From the NCBI RefSeq assembly GCF_005887555.1, contig NZ_VCIA01000001.1, forward strand, positions 1,054,001-1,118,000: a DNA stretch of 64,000 bases, given 5' to 3'. A program made the position numbers and the translations under genes. Origin of the DNA: Lentibacillus cibarius (GTDB taxonomy: Bacteria; Bacillota; Bacilli; Bacillales; Amphibacillaceae). Below the pieces are notes generated by a model. That model searched no databases. It saw nothing but the letters and a program-made list of their open reading frames with translations, and was not told the DNA's origin. Below are positions 9,337 to 18,516 of this stretch, piece after piece; position 1 is the first letter of the stretch, and each line of letters opens with the position of its first letter.

Positions 9337-11341
9337 CACTCCATCACCTTCTTCAACTTCTCCATAATACTTTCTTCCAATTCTTGTATTTCTGCCTTAA
9401 TCTCACTGGAAGGTCTGAGTTTCGTATATTTATAAAAATACCGTGTAAATGGGATTTCATAACCAATGCGCGTCTTTTCTTCATCTATCCAGGCATCTGG
9501 CACGTGTGGCAATACTTCTCGTTCAAAATAGGCATCGATATCATCATTCAAAGGAATGATTTCCGTGTCACGCAGCTCTGGGTCCGGCTCGATGTCGTTC
9601 TTATTTTTCATGCAGGCATCTGCTGTTTCATCCCGTTCAGATAAAGCAGTCCAAATCGCTTTTAATAAAGGTGCACGAAGGGTGATATCCGTATCTTTAA
9701 AAGCTGTTTTAATAACATCAATAAACACGTCACGATTTTTATATACCTTATCGCTTTGCATATCGGTTAAGACCTTTTTAATCGTTTCCTGCTGTGCTTT
9801 TCCTGCTTCTATCTCTTCTTCTTTTTTCTCACCGCTTTTACGAGATTTGGCCAAGTTAGCAAAGGCTTTCTCCTCATCAAGTCTCGCGATGCGTTCCTCT
9901 GTAATTTGGAAATTTAACCGTAACGGGCGTTCAACGGTTACACGGTAATAGCCAAAGTCTTCATTGTTAAAGATTTTCACGTTTTCGCTTTCTTTTGTTT
10001 GGCCGTACATTTCCACGATCGTGTTAATCTGCTCTTCTGATATTTCATTACGCTTATTCCCAAGACTTTTACGCATTTTTTGATACATATCCACGGCATT
10101 CACAAGCTGTACTTTCCCTTTTTGGTAAGAGGTTTTGTTATTGGTTAAAATCCAAATATAAGTAGATATGCCTGTGTTATAAAAAAGCTGTTCAGGAAGT
10201 GCAACGATTCCTTCGACTAAATCATTTTCAAATAGATAACGGCGGATTTCACTTTCTCCACTGCCGGCATCTCCTGTGAAGAGCGGTGAGCCATTCATAA
10301 TAATCGCAACACGGGAGCCATTAGGATTCTGTTCTGTGACCGGCTTCATCTTGGACACAAGATTCTGCAGGAACAGTAATTGCCCATCACCAACCCTTGG
10401 CAGCCCAGCACCAAAACGACCACTAAACCCTAAATCTTCATACTCTGCCTCAACCGCATCTTTCGCAGGCTTCCACTCAACACCGTAGGGCGGATTCGTT
10501 ATCATGTAGTCAAACTTTTCGTTTTTAAACTGGTCATTGGAAAGTGTGTTCCCTATTTTAATATTACGCGCATCTTGTCCTTTAATAAGCGTGTCTGCTT
10601 TCGAAATTGCGTAGGATTCACCGTTAATTTCTTGAGCGAAAAACTCAAGGTGGCCTGTTGGATTATATTCCTGTATATAATCCTGGGCAACCGTGCCCAT
10701 CCCCCTGTTCCCGCACAGCTGTCATATAGCGTACGCGTGACATTTGGCAGAAGGATTTCGTCATCGTTTAAAAACAACAGATGAACCATAAGCTTAATTA
10801 CTTCACGTGGGGTATAATGATCCCCTGCTTCTGCATGCTCTGAGAATCGTCGAATAAGCTCTTCAAAGATATAACCCATTTCAATGTTTGATACTTGATC
10901 AGGATGTAGGTCAATCTCACCAAACCGTCTTACAACAAGATACAACAAGTTATTTTCATCCATCTTATCGATTTCATTGTCGAAATTAAAGTGACTCAGT
11001 ATCTCGCGTGCTTCTGATGAAAAACCATTTATATAATCACGCAAGTTGTCCGCAACATTATCGGGGTCACTCAATAACTTAACAAAGTCGAATTGACTTG
11101 TATTGTTGAACTTTTGCTTGGCAACACGGTTTAGGATTTCATCTCGCGTTGTTTCCGGAAGAGATTCATATTTTTTATTTTCACGCAGCACATCTTCTTT
11201 CGTATCAGACAGCACAGCATCAAAGCGTCTCAGAACGGCCATTGGTAAAATGACATCCCCATAATTTTCTGGCCGATATGGACCTCTCAGTAGTTCTGCT
11301 ATCGACCATATAAAACTAACTTTTTCTTGGAAGTTTTGCAT
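9336..11341 (-). pseudogene. hsdM: Type I restriction-modification methylase subunit (HsdM), frameshifted in motif I
   Basis: The two frames together make a ~668-residue N6-adenine methyltransferase. Frame 1 (from 11341, MQNFQEKVSFIWSIAELLRG) has the HsdM_N domain and runs to motif I, DSCAGTGG, near residue 207-214. Frame 2 continues from MGTVAQDYIQEY with the catalytic motif IV ITNPPYG and the full C-terminus. A single missing base in a run of five C (G on the coding strand) at 10701-10705 separates them. Frame 2 even begins with ATG at 10700, but a protein starting there would lack the SAM-binding motif. If real, the lesion leaves an intact HsdR and HsdS without methylase; if a sequencing error or slippage site, the system is functional. 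AAAGGAG precedes ATG 11341. Confidence 0.92.
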
Positions 11342-11502
11342 TATGATTCTCCTTTAACTGTATTCCAGTTCTCGTTTAATTGTATATATAGTGCTTCTCG
11401 CTACATTTGTTTTTCCATGACTATCCATTACACGTGTGTCTAATAAAAGGACAGTTATTGACTATATATCACTTTGATAATAGCCGAACAAACCCTTATT
11501 TT

Positions 11503-11522
11503 ATTATACAATAGTGTATAAT
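11503..11522. promoter_or_regulatory. Palindrome upstream of hsdM, possible operator
   Basis: ATTATACA-ATAG-TGTATAAT is an 8-4-8 perfect inverted repeat about 160 bp upstream of hsdM. Both arms include a TATAAT-like hexamer, so it could be a promoter or an operator on either strand. No regulator gene is adjacent. The rest of 11342-11639 is AT-rich and shows no gene. Confidence 0.35.
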
Positions 11523-11654
11523 CTTTATTAAGGCTAAAAAAATTCAACCTTAACTAAATATTATCAACCGGCACTTTCCGGTTTGACTCCGTGACATTTC
11601 TTTATATAGTATCCTTGGCATAAATTGTAGATTCAATGTTTGATTGAGTTAACA

Positions 11655-11800
11655 ATACCGGTCAGAGCGAATATCGCGGATGCGTTCAAGCAATTCATCG
11701 AAATAATCCTGACTAAAATTACCCATTTCCTTCAGTCAGTAATAGTCCATTGTAAAGCCTTTGATAAGATATTCATTCAAACGTTCTACTTCACCGGAAA
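11655..11800 (-). pseudogene. Relic of a RhuM-family virulence/defence-associated gene
   Basis: Conceptual translation with one stop gives EVERLNEYLIKGFTMD, then LKEMGNFSQDYFDELLERI and RDIRS. These are typical of the centre of RhuM proteins (KEYLIKGFT.DDERLK, then YFDELLERIRDIR). RhuM genes are commonly found inside type I restriction-modification loci, so this fragment probably belonged to the same island. Both ends are missing, and it abuts the rlmH relic directly. Confidence 0.6.
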
Positions 11801-11843
11801 CATCCATTACATCTTTCTCCAGTTAGAGTTAATGAATCCGATC

Positions 11844-12050
11844 ACATATCCGGGTTCAAGTATGCTAAAATTCGTTCGCTTTCCTTTTTGTCAGTCATGT
11901 CTGCTTCACTCATGTTTTCCGGGGCCTTTTCGTCAGCGACTTCGACGATTTGGACGTTCGCATAGGAACGCAACCGCTTCAAATATTCCTCGATGCCTTC
12001 TTCATATATTTTTCCTTTAATTTTCCGACTGTGAGGAGAATTATTTTCAT
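11844..12050 (-). pseudogene. rlmH: Relic of rlmH (23S rRNA pseudouridine-1915 methyltransferase), N-terminal half
   Basis: From ATG 12050 the sequence reads [15 protein letters not shown]. After a one-base shift it continues [20 protein letters not shown], then [15 protein letters not shown] and [11 protein letters not shown]. This is the first half of RlmH, the SPOUT methyltransferase of 23S rRNA (residues ~1-70 of ~159). It then breaks off into unrelated sequence and the rhuM relic. A second, overlapping C-terminal relic lies at 14643-14946. A functional rlmH must be elsewhere, as it is near-universal in Bacillales. Confidence 0.8.
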
Positions 12051-12142
12051 GGATTGAACTTCCTTTTCCGTTGAATTCTTTTCTTCAGTTTATCAGAAAA
12101 CCTATACAAAAACATGCACCTATATAGGAGGACGACCGGAAC

Positions 12143-12573
12143 ATGGTTGTGTTTCTGATTGGCATGCGGATTAATAAACGGCTGGCCGTCCGGAAATGGC
12201 TGCCAGTGTTCACCGCAATCCGGCGATGATCTAGGAACTGTATGAAATTCAGGAGGAGCTCGGTTTTCTGTCGATGGAAAATTACTTCGGCCTGCGCACA
12301 ACGATTATGATTATCTATTGGCGATCGGAGGAGGTTCTGCTTGCCTACTCAATGGTTCAAAAGCATTTGACGGCGTGGAAAAATTTCAACCGAAAAATCG
12401 GGGATACGGATGCGGTTGGGATTAACCACGAAACCTATGTTGTGCCAGCGGGAAGGTATGAGGCAATTTATGGGAATATGCCAATTTACGGGCTTGCTAA
12501 AGAGACTGGGCATATGCCGGTCACTTCTGAGAAGAGGTATGCTAAGAAGCGGTTGCGGACGGGGGTGAAGTGA
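12143..12573 (+). pseudogene. Relic of a DUF4188 family gene
   Basis: AGGAGGA precedes ATG 12143 ([20 protein letters not shown]). After a frameshift and an in-frame stop near 12228 the frame resumes as ELYEIQEELGFLSMENYFG and runs to 12573 with YWRSEEVLLAY, HLTAWKNFNRKIG and GRYEAIYGNMPIYGL. This is the DUF4188 pattern (a dimeric alpha-beta barrel protein related to small haem/monooxygenase-like folds; function unproven). The 5' lesion means the intact-looking 99-residue frame from 12274 is only the C-terminal part. Confidence 0.75.
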
Positions 12574-12682
12574 ACCACCCCATAGTCCGATTAACTGGTT
12601 TAGAGGCCCAAATAAATGTGTACAAACATTGATTTTGTGGTATAATTATCATAGAAAGATGTTGAGTGCATAAACTAATAAA

Positions 12683-12712
12683 GACCGTTCCATGCAAGTA
12701 CATGAAACGGTC
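12683..12712. other. Stem-loop of unknown role
   Basis: GACCGTTCCATG and CATGAAACGGTC pair with one mismatch around a 6-base loop. On the minus strand it is followed by TCTTTATTA and could be a weak terminator. It sits between the DUF4188 and OpuAC-like relics. Confidence 0.4.
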
Positions 12713-12754
12713 GCTATAGACTGAACCCCAACAAGAGGGGTCGGCAGCGTTGAG

Positions 12755-12800
12755 AATAATCCCTCACTTACCGTTCAAAGTGCATGAGGGGTTATTTTTT
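12755..12800. terminator. Bidirectional-looking terminator
   Basis: AATAATCCCTCA pairs with TGAGGGGTTATT, followed by a T run on the plus strand. It lies 7 bp after the stop of the OpuAC-like relic on the minus strand and was probably that gene's terminator. Confidence 0.6.
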
Positions 12801-12806
12801 ATGGTT

Positions 12807-13035
12807 TCATTCAATACCTTCCAGCCATTTTTCCTTCAGGTCGGGTTGTTGTCAATAAATTTCTGTGCAGCAGCTTCTTCTTCCATGCCTTTTTTAATAT
12901 CAAGCATCATCGCTTGCGTACCTTCTTTTTTAATTGAAAATTGTTCAAGAACGGATTCCATGAACTGGTTTATGGGACCGTTTACTTCCCGCCCGAAGTC
13001 TTTTATACTATCTAATAATGAGCGTAAATATGGAA
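12807..13035 (-). pseudogene. Relic of a glycine betaine/choline ABC transporter substrate-binding protein (OpuAC-like), C-terminus
   Basis: The minus strand reads FPYLRSLLDSIKDFGREVN, then QFMESVLEQF, GTQAMMLDIKKGMEEEAAA and KFIDNN. After a one-base shift it reads DLKEKWLEGIE and stops. The pattern AMM..I..G...EEAA..WI..N..L...W is the C-terminal signature of OpuAC/ProX-type betaine-binding proteins. The N-terminal three quarters are gone, replaced by the vWA lipoprotein gene. It fits the osmoadapted lifestyle suggested by the window. Confidence 0.6.
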
Positions 13036-13055
13036 ATGTTTAGGAGGAGAAACAT

Positions 13056-14483
13056 TTGAGAAACAAACATTACATTGTATTACTGCTATTATTCGTCATG
13101 GCTATTCCAATCACTGCATGCAATTCTAATCAGGATGAAGAATCCGGAGATAGGAAATCCCCGGAACAACATGTGGAAAAGAAAGCTGAAGCAAACGAAT
13201 CAGATGAAACAAAAGACAGTGAGCGAGAAGAGAAACAATCCGAAGCCCCCGATACATCTGACATTCCGGAAGCACCACCTTTAGCAACCACCTTTGAAGA
13301 AGTAGCTGACTATCCAATTATCGGAAAGTTTTCTGGAGAAATGCATCAAAAAGAATTAAAGGACAATAAAGACATAACGGAAGTTCTTGATGCCATACCG
13401 CCACTGACCATTGACAGTGAAAAGGAAACGATTGAAAAAGCAAAACGGTATATTTATTCTTTGTTTAAGGAAGATCTGAATAAGCCGAATGTACCACTGG
13501 ATCAATGGAAATCAATGCAATTTGGTGATCCGGAGTCTTCAAGTGAAAAGGTTCATTTAAAAGAAAGCTATAATGTTGCCATTTTGCTAGACTCAAGTGG
13601 CAGTATGGGGTACATGGAAGGTAATGAAACAAGGATGGCTTTGGCTAAAGAAGCCATCAGCCAATTCGCCGAAAACCTTCCTGAACAGGCGAATGTTTCC
13701 CTGCGCGTGTTTGGACATATTGGAACGGGTGATGACAGCGATAAGGAAAAGTCGTGCTCCAAGGTAGAAGAAGTCTACCAGCTTGATCACTATGATGCGG
13801 ATAAATTCTCTAAAAGTCTGGACCGGTTTGAACCTGCTGGATGGACTCCCATGACCAAAGCGATAAAGCAAGTGGAGAAAGATTTTGCATTATTGGATGG
13901 TAAGAACAATACAACCATTATTTATGTTGTCAGTGATGGTGTGGAGACGTGCGGCGGTGACCCGGTAGCTGCCATTCAGTCGCTTGACGAATCGGGTATT
14001 GATCCGGTTATCAATATTATCGGCTATCAGGTGGACAATGAAGGGTTAAAACAGCTTAAAGAAATGGCAAAAGCATCAGAAGGGCGCTACATTAATGCCA
14101 AATCACAAGCGGATTTAACCACTGAGTTTGAACAGACAGTTGATATGTCACAGCTTTGGAGAGAATGGCAAAGCGATTCAAAAGATATTATCAGGGATTT
14201 GCACAGTACCATTAAACACCAGCTATATGACTGGAATAATAACGAAAAGAAAAAACAGTACCGGCAGCAGGAAAACTTAAAATATGCATTAAAGTACCTG
14301 TTTGATACTGAAATTATTGATCATGACCTCCGTTCGGCATTTTCCGATGAATACCGAGGTAATTATTTGGACATTTCCGATGAACGGGGCGAAATTTACT
14401 CTGAGCTGTATGATATCAACTATGAAACATACAACGATAAATTTAATGAGGTAGAAAAACGATTTGAGGACGCCCAGGAATGA
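13056..14483 (+). CDS. vWA-domain lipoprotein (YwmC/YwmD-like)
   Basis: A 475-residue exported lipoprotein. The start is TTG 13056, set by AGGAGGAGA at 13042-13050. The signal peptide ends in the lipobox ITAC with Cys22. Residues 25-70 are a charged Glu/Lys linker. A von Willebrand factor A domain follows at about 170-370, with the MIDAS motif DSSGS (179-183) and the late VSDGVETCGGDPVAA. These metal-dependent domains mediate adhesion or complex assembly outside the membrane. The C-terminal 100 residues are helical and charged (MSQLWREWQSDSKDII). The partner is unknown. It is intact, flanked by relics, and ends before a terminator. Confidence 0.85.
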   Translation: MRNKHYIVLLLLFVMAIPITACNSNQDEESGDRKSPEQHVEKKAEANESDETKDSEREEKQSEAPDTSDIPEAPPLATTFEEVADYPIIGKFSGEMHQKELKDNKDITEVLDAIPPLTIDSEKETIEKAKRYIYSLFKEDLNKPNVPLDQWKSMQFGDPESSSEKVHLKESYNVAILLDSSGSMGYMEGNETRMALAKEAISQFAENLPEQANVSLRVFGHIGTGDDSDKEKSCSKVEEVYQLDHYDADKFSKSLDRFEPAGWTPMTKAIKQVEKDFALLDGKNNTTIIYVVSDGVETCGGDPVAAIQSLDESGIDPVINIIGYQVDNEGLKQLKEMAKASEGRYINAKSQADLTTEFEQTVDMSQLWREWQSDSKDIIRDLHSTIKHQLYDWNNNEKKKQYRQQENLKYALKYLFDTEIIDHDLRSAFSDEYRGNYLDISDERGEIYSELYDINYETYNDKFNEVEKRFEDAQE

Positions 14484-14576
14484 ACTATTAAACAATGCTT
14501 GGAAATTGCTTGATCCGGAAGTGTAGATTTTTTAAGTCCGTGATTAGGCCGCGAAACAGGCAAGTATGACTTTAAC

Positions 14577-14622
14577 AACCAAAACCGATTCTCTCTTCTC
14601 GCGGGAAATCGGTTTTTGGTTT
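14577..14622 (+). terminator. Terminator after the vWA lipoprotein gene
   Basis: ACCAAAACCGATT pairs with AATCGGTTTTTGGT around a loop holding TCTCGCGGG. A T-rich tail follows. It lies just before the C-terminal rlmH relic, which runs the opposite way. Confidence 0.75.
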
Positions 14623-14642
14623 ATATTTCAGGAATCTGATAT

Positions 14643-14946
14643 TTATTTATGATATGGCTCATTCCTATTGATACGAAACCTCCCGATAAACCTGCTCCAG
14701 CAAAACCGGTCGCATCAATGATGAGAAAATGCCATTTTGGAAAACGATAACGCCAGATCACTCCGCTTCTGAACCTCCTCACTAATACTGAGTGAACCGC
14801 CAATGACAAATGACACTTTACTTTTTCCATACGTTTCGAGCTCGTCCATTTTGGCTGCCAGCTATTCGGAGCTAGCATTTTTCCGTTTATCTCGAGGGTG
14901 ATGACGTACATATCCGAATTCACGTAGGAATAAAATCCGCTCTTCT
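14643..14946 (-). pseudogene. rlmH: Relic of rlmH, C-terminal half
   Basis: Read across two frameshifts, the minus strand gives EERIL, then SDMYVITLEINGKML, LAAKMDELETYGKSKVSFVI, GGSLSISEEVQKRSDLALSF, SKMAFSHH, and finally FRINRNEPYHK and a stop. This is the C-terminal 60 percent of RlmH, including the knot segment GGS and the invariant end RINRGEPYHK. The final codons (CATATCATAAATAA) are the place that SCC elements use as attachment site in staphylococcal rlmH. It overlaps in content with the N-terminal relic at 11844-12050, so two partial copies are present. Confidence 0.8.
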
Positions 14947-15024
14947 CACGAGACTGCATCTAGCCGTTTGGCAAACGAAAAGGAGGACGCAAACACCACC
15001 CCCCTTTTTCAATCACTTATTTAT

Positions 15025-16053
15025 TCACTTTTCCCCTACCACTTCTTCAACAGCTTTTATCGCTAATTTGATTTGCTCCCTGTCTACATCTAGATGTGTT
15101 ACAAAGCGAACGGTATACGGACCTGCTGGATTAGCTAGAACCCCTTTCGATTTGAGCCCTTCCGAAAATTGCTCACCCGTTAGTCCAGCTTTTTCCGTAT
15201 TCACAAATAATATGTTCGTCTCCACCGTATTTTCCATTGTCACGCCAGGAATCGCACGCAAACCGTCTTCCAGCAATGTCGCATTGGCATGGTCGTCAGC
15301 GAGCCGGTCGACCATCGTCCGAAGCGCAATTAGTCCAGGCGCGGCAATGATACCTGCCTGCCGCATACCACCACCGAACCGTTTACGCCATTTACGTGCC
15401 TTGTCGATAAATGCTGCCGAACCAGCGATTATCGAGCCAACAGGTGCGCCTAACCCTTTGGAAAGGCAAAATTGAACTGAATCGGTACAGGCTGCATAAT
15501 CTTTGACATCAATCCCCGAAGCAACCGAAGCATTAAATAGACGTGCACCATCCAAATGAACGGGAATGCCATGTTGCTGGGCTATGTTGTATATCTCCTG
15601 CATGTTTTCCAATGGCACAATCGCACCGCCTGCACGGTTATGGGTATTTTCCAGACAAATCAGCCCTGTTTCCGGAAAATGGATATCGTCCGCACGAATC
15701 GCACTTTTAACGGCCTGTGGATCCATCACGCCACGCTCACCAGCGATCGTTCGCGGCTGTACACCGGCAAAGGCAGCTATGGTCGCACCTTCATTATAGA
15801 AAATATGAGATGTTTCCTCCACGATGATTTCCTGACCGGACTGGCAATGGGTGACGACTGCGATTTGATTTCCCTGGGTACCACTTGGAACGAACATCGC
15901 CTTTTCCTTCCCAAGCTTGTCGGCCGCTAGTTTCTCCAATTCGATAACCGTTGGATCTTCTTCATACACATCATCCCCAACTACCGCATCAAAAGCGGCT
16001 TGTCGCATGTCTGTGGTTGGTTTTGTAACCGTATCACTCCGCAAATCTATCAT
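15025..16053 (-). CDS. ltaE: Low-specificity L-threonine aldolase
   Basis: PLP enzyme cleaving L-threonine or L-allo-threonine to glycine and acetaldehyde; 342 residues, the family length. It opens with the signature MIDLRSDTVTKPTTDMRQA, followed by FVPSGTQGNQIA (phosphate cradle), HLDGARLFNASVA and the PLP-lysine segment FCLSKGLGAPVGS. GGGAGG precedes ATG 16053. It is monocistronic; the next plus-strand gene is divergent. Confidence 0.95.
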   Translation of the reverse strand: MIDLRSDTVTKPTTDMRQAAFDAVVGDDVYEEDPTVIELEKLAADKLGKEKAMFVPSGTQGNQIAVVTHCQSGQEIIVEETSHIFYNEGATIAAFAGVQPRTIAGERGVMDPQAVKSAIRADDIHFPETGLICLENTHNRAGGAIVPLENMQEIYNIAQQHGIPVHLDGARLFNASVASGIDVKDYAACTDSVQFCLSKGLGAPVGSIIAGSAAFIDKARKWRKRFGGGMRQAGIIAAPGLIALRTMVDRLADDHANATLLEDGLRAIPGVTMENTVETNILFVNTEKAGLTGEQFSEGLKSKGVLANPAGPYTVRFVTHLDVDREQIKLAIKAVEEVVGEK

Positions 16054-16272
16054 ACATTTTCCCTCCCAATGCTACTACTCTTTACTAGCAGTCTAGCGTA
16101 AAATACGAGGTCTGGAAAGGGAAAATTGTTTTCTGACCTGCGTGGTTGTGCAAAGTGGACTTCGAGTAGTATGATTTAAACGAAGACCCATATCCGGTTG
16201 CATTAATATCAGAACCAATGTTTAGCTTAAGCCGGCTTGATGCTGGCAATCCATATACTTGGAGGAAGAAAA

Positions 16273-16614
16273 ATGAGTGACACTGTTTCATTACATGCGT
16301 TGAAAGCTTTGGTGGAGAAGAAAACCAACAAAAAGACCCTTGTTAAAGTGATCTGGAATGAGCAGGAAAAATTGACGCTGTTCATCATACCGAATATGAA
16401 GATCCAATCGTTTATTTATGATGAAAAAGAAGGCTATATGTTTTACGATCAAGAAGGAAAGCCTGTGACACGTGACATCCCGCTTATTGTGTCGGAAAAG
16501 AATTTAGCTGACGGGAAAGTATTGCTAGGCGAGTCTGGCAACCGCGGGTTATTACTGAACCATCAGCCTTTAACCCACGAGGATAGATTATTTTTACAAA
16601 CATATTCGTTGTAG
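16273..16614 (+). CDS. Hypothetical protein, 113 residues
   Basis: I do not recognise this family. The product (MSDTVSLHALKALVEKKTNK) is soluble with no signal or membrane segment. It reads as a small beta-rich domain (KVIWNEQEKLTLFIIPN, GYMFYDQEGKPV). TTGGAGGAAG lies at ideal spacing before ATG 16273, so an ATG 36 bp further upstream is rejected as start. The lipoprotein gene follows 40 bp downstream and may be cotranscribed. Confidence 0.7.
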   Translation: MSDTVSLHALKALVEKKTNKKTLVKVIWNEQEKLTLFIIPNMKIQSFIYDEKEGYMFYDQEGKPVTRDIPLIVSEKNLADGKVLLGESGNRGLLLNHQPLTHEDRLFLQTYSL

Positions 16615-16653
16615 TAACATGAACATGGACGATTATTTAGAGGGGGAATGAAC

Positions 16654-17316
16654 TTGCGTTTGCGTTTATTAACAGTTATGGCCATTCTATTGGTATTCGT
16701 GTTAACCGCGTGCACGGATACAGATGAATCGGCACCAGAAACAGATCCTGATAAGAAAGGTGATGCAACTATTACCAAAGCAGATTTAACGGAATTTGAA
16801 AAACAATTAATGGATTTGTCCAATTACACGGCATTTGCCTATGACATTAATCTTCATAATCAGAAGGCAAAAGGGTTACAAATAACGGTGGAACACTATG
16901 AAAATGGCGAAAAAGTCGATAAGGTGATCAATATGGAATCCGGCTTAGAAAGGGTGAAACCATCTGATCAACTAAGGGTCGTGTTTTTGCGGCAACAGAT
17001 GAATCAGGGAAAAGAAAAGTGGATCGGCTCCGTTATAAGGGATAACGGCTATGGCAACACTGAAAACATCATTGATTCACCGTCCGACGACTATACAAGC
17101 GTCTCCTCGGGCGGCATCGGTTCCGACATGCCAATGAACATAGGAGAGCGGCAACACGCGGCAACCATAAAACATACGAACAAAACAAGTGTATCGCAGC
17201 GGACCAATTTGGAAACGGAAGAAGACATCAAACAAGCAACAGATTATGAACAAGTTTATCTGCTGTCGGTACAATTAAATGAAAAAGCACTGGACGAAAA
17301 AGCAAGTGAGAAATGA
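16654..17316 (+). CDS. Small lipoprotein of unknown function
   Basis: About 220 residues. The signal peptide RLRLLTVMAILLVFVLTAC ends in lipobox LTAC, so the mature protein is anchored by a lipidated cysteine on the outer face of the membrane. The mature part has a predicted beta-rich region (GLQITVEHYENGEKVDKVIN) resembling small secreted proteins with an N-terminal acidic linker. TTG 16654 is favoured as start because TAGAGGGGGA ends only 1 base before the alternative ATG 16648. It follows the 113-residue gene. No family was recognised. Confidence 0.72.
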   Translation: MRLRLLTVMAILLVFVLTACTDTDESAPETDPDKKGDATITKADLTEFEKQLMDLSNYTAFAYDINLHNQKAKGLQITVEHYENGEKVDKVINMESGLERVKPSDQLRVVFLRQQMNQGKEKWIGSVIRDNGYGNTENIIDSPSDDYTSVSSGGIGSDMPMNIGERQHAATIKHTNKTSVSQRTNLETEEDIKQATDYEQVYLLSVQLNEKALDEKASEK

Positions 17317-17410
17317 TAAATGCGTTAAAAGGGAGATTATCGAAAAATGCACACTTTCCCTGCCCTCACACATAGGATGGTGTCATCACCTTTGAAAGGA
17401 ATGACCCTAA

Positions 17411-17968
17411 ATGTACAATTATCCTTACATGTACCCCTATCCATATGATGTGAATCAGCCAGTGTACCCTGCTGATATGCAGCGTGGTTGGACTTACCCG
17501 GGGATGGTTAATCACGGTAGCTATAACCAGCCTATGTACGGAGCATATAACGGAGCTTTTGCAGATTTCGGCAGACAGCCGTACACCGTGAATATTAACC
17601 AGGCCGCCAAACACAACAACATGTACCGTACGGCAATTTGGACTGGTGAACACTTACAGGTGACGTTGATGAGCATCCCGGTTGGTGGCGATGTCGGCTT
17701 AGAAGTGCATGCGGATGTAGATCAGTTCCTGCGTATTGAAGAGGGGCAGGGCCTAGTGCAGATGGGCGATCGCCGAGACCGCTTAAATTATCAGCGGCAT
17801 GTCGGTGATGATTCCGCCATTATGGTTCCGGCACGAACATGGCATAATATCATCAACACAGGGCATCAACCGCTTAAACTATACTCTATCTATGCACCTC
17901 CCCATCACCCATTTGGTACGGTTCATCCAACCAAGGATATCGCTTTTGCGTCTGAAGAAAATCATTGA
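17411..17968 (+). CDS. Cupin-domain protein with Tyr/Pro-rich N-terminus
   Basis: A 185-residue protein. Residues 1-60 are rich in Tyr, Pro, Met and Asn (MYNYPYMYPYPYDVNQPVYP), as in spore-coat-like or surface proteins of Bacillaceae. The rest is a single-domain cupin: motif 1 around EVHADVDQFLRIEEGQG, motif 2 VPARTWHNIINTGHQPLKLY. The His/Glu set suggests a metal site, but the ligand or activity is unknown. The gene downstream has the same kind of Tyr/His/Pro-rich start, which hints at a shared location such as the spore surface (inference). Confidence 0.82.
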   Translation: MYNYPYMYPYPYDVNQPVYPADMQRGWTYPGMVNHGSYNQPMYGAYNGAFADFGRQPYTVNINQAAKHNNMYRTAIWTGEHLQVTLMSIPVGGDVGLEVHADVDQFLRIEEGQGLVQMGDRRDRLNYQRHVGDDSAIMVPARTWHNIINTGHQPLKLYSIYAPPHHPFGTVHPTKDIAFASEENH

Positions 17969-17996
17969 TAACGGGACGGTGGCGCCGTCCTGTTAT
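17968..17996 (+). terminator. Stem-loop directly after the cupin gene
   Basis: ATAACGGGACGG pairs with CCGTCCTGTTAT around a 5-base loop, overlapping the stop codon by one base. There is no T run; it may be a weak terminator or a 3'-end stabiliser. Confidence 0.55.
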
Positions 17997-18079
17997 CCCG
18001 ACATTCTCTAAGACGAGACCGTTTGCATATGATTTTTATATGATAGCATTTAGCCAATTTTAACCAAGAGGGTGTGTTT

Positions 18080-18451
18080 ATGTATTATGTGAACGGTCCA
18101 GGTCATTATTATCCGCATCATTATCCTCACATGCCATACTGGTCGGCTCGTCCGCAGTATCCAACGGTTGATACATCCCTCCTCAATCAATCAGCTAATG
18201 AAACAAAAAAGCTTATGAATGATGCGAACACTATTATCGACAAGCTAGCGGAATCGCAGCAATTTAGCACAGAAGTCATGCAGGCTGCACAGAGGTCCGA
18301 TCACGAAAAAGTTAAAAGCTTAATGCATGCTACCGGTATTGCCTCTGACGTAGAAACTCAATTCAATCCAGACGGTCTCCGTTTAATTTTCAAATCACAA
18401 ATTGATGGCAAAGACTGCTGCATACTAAGAATAGCATTACGCTGGCGATGA
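18080..18451 (+). CDS. Hypothetical small protein, possibly spore-associated
   Basis: About 123 residues from ATG 18080, with AAGAGGG at 18066-18072. It opens with MYYVNGPGHYYPHHYPHMPY, an aromatic/His-rich head like that of the preceding cupin. A helical part (LLNQSANETKKLMNDANTII) and a C-terminal strand region ending in DCCILRIALRWR follow. Similar small proteins with a Cys-Cys near the end occur in spore-forming Bacillaceae, but I cannot name the family. An upstream in-frame GTG is too close to the ribosome site. Confidence 0.6.
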   Translation: MYYVNGPGHYYPHHYPHMPYWSARPQYPTVDTSLLNQSANETKKLMNDANTIIDKLAESQQFSTEVMQAAQRSDHEKVKSLMHATGIASDVETQFNPDGLRLIFKSQIDGKDCCILRIALRWR

Positions 18452-18458
18452 AAGATGC

Positions 18459-18516
18459 GGGGATAGGCGTCTGTACTACCCTTTTCAACTAGCAAGATGT
18501 TGGACCTATCCCCATG
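18459..18516. other. Long-loop inverted repeat between two hypothetical genes
   Basis: GGGGATAGG and CCTATCCCC form a perfect 9-bp stem around a loop of about 37 bases. No T run follows. Nothing else clear is seen in 18452-18671. Confidence 0.3.

Noticed and set aside
11640..12020. Plus-strand 126-residue open frame
   Set aside because: The minus strand here reads as rlmH and rhuM relics; the plus frame has no recognisable content.
12047..12301. Minus-strand 84-residue open frame
   Set aside because: It is antisense to the DUF4188 relic, which has clear homology and a ribosome site on the plus strand.
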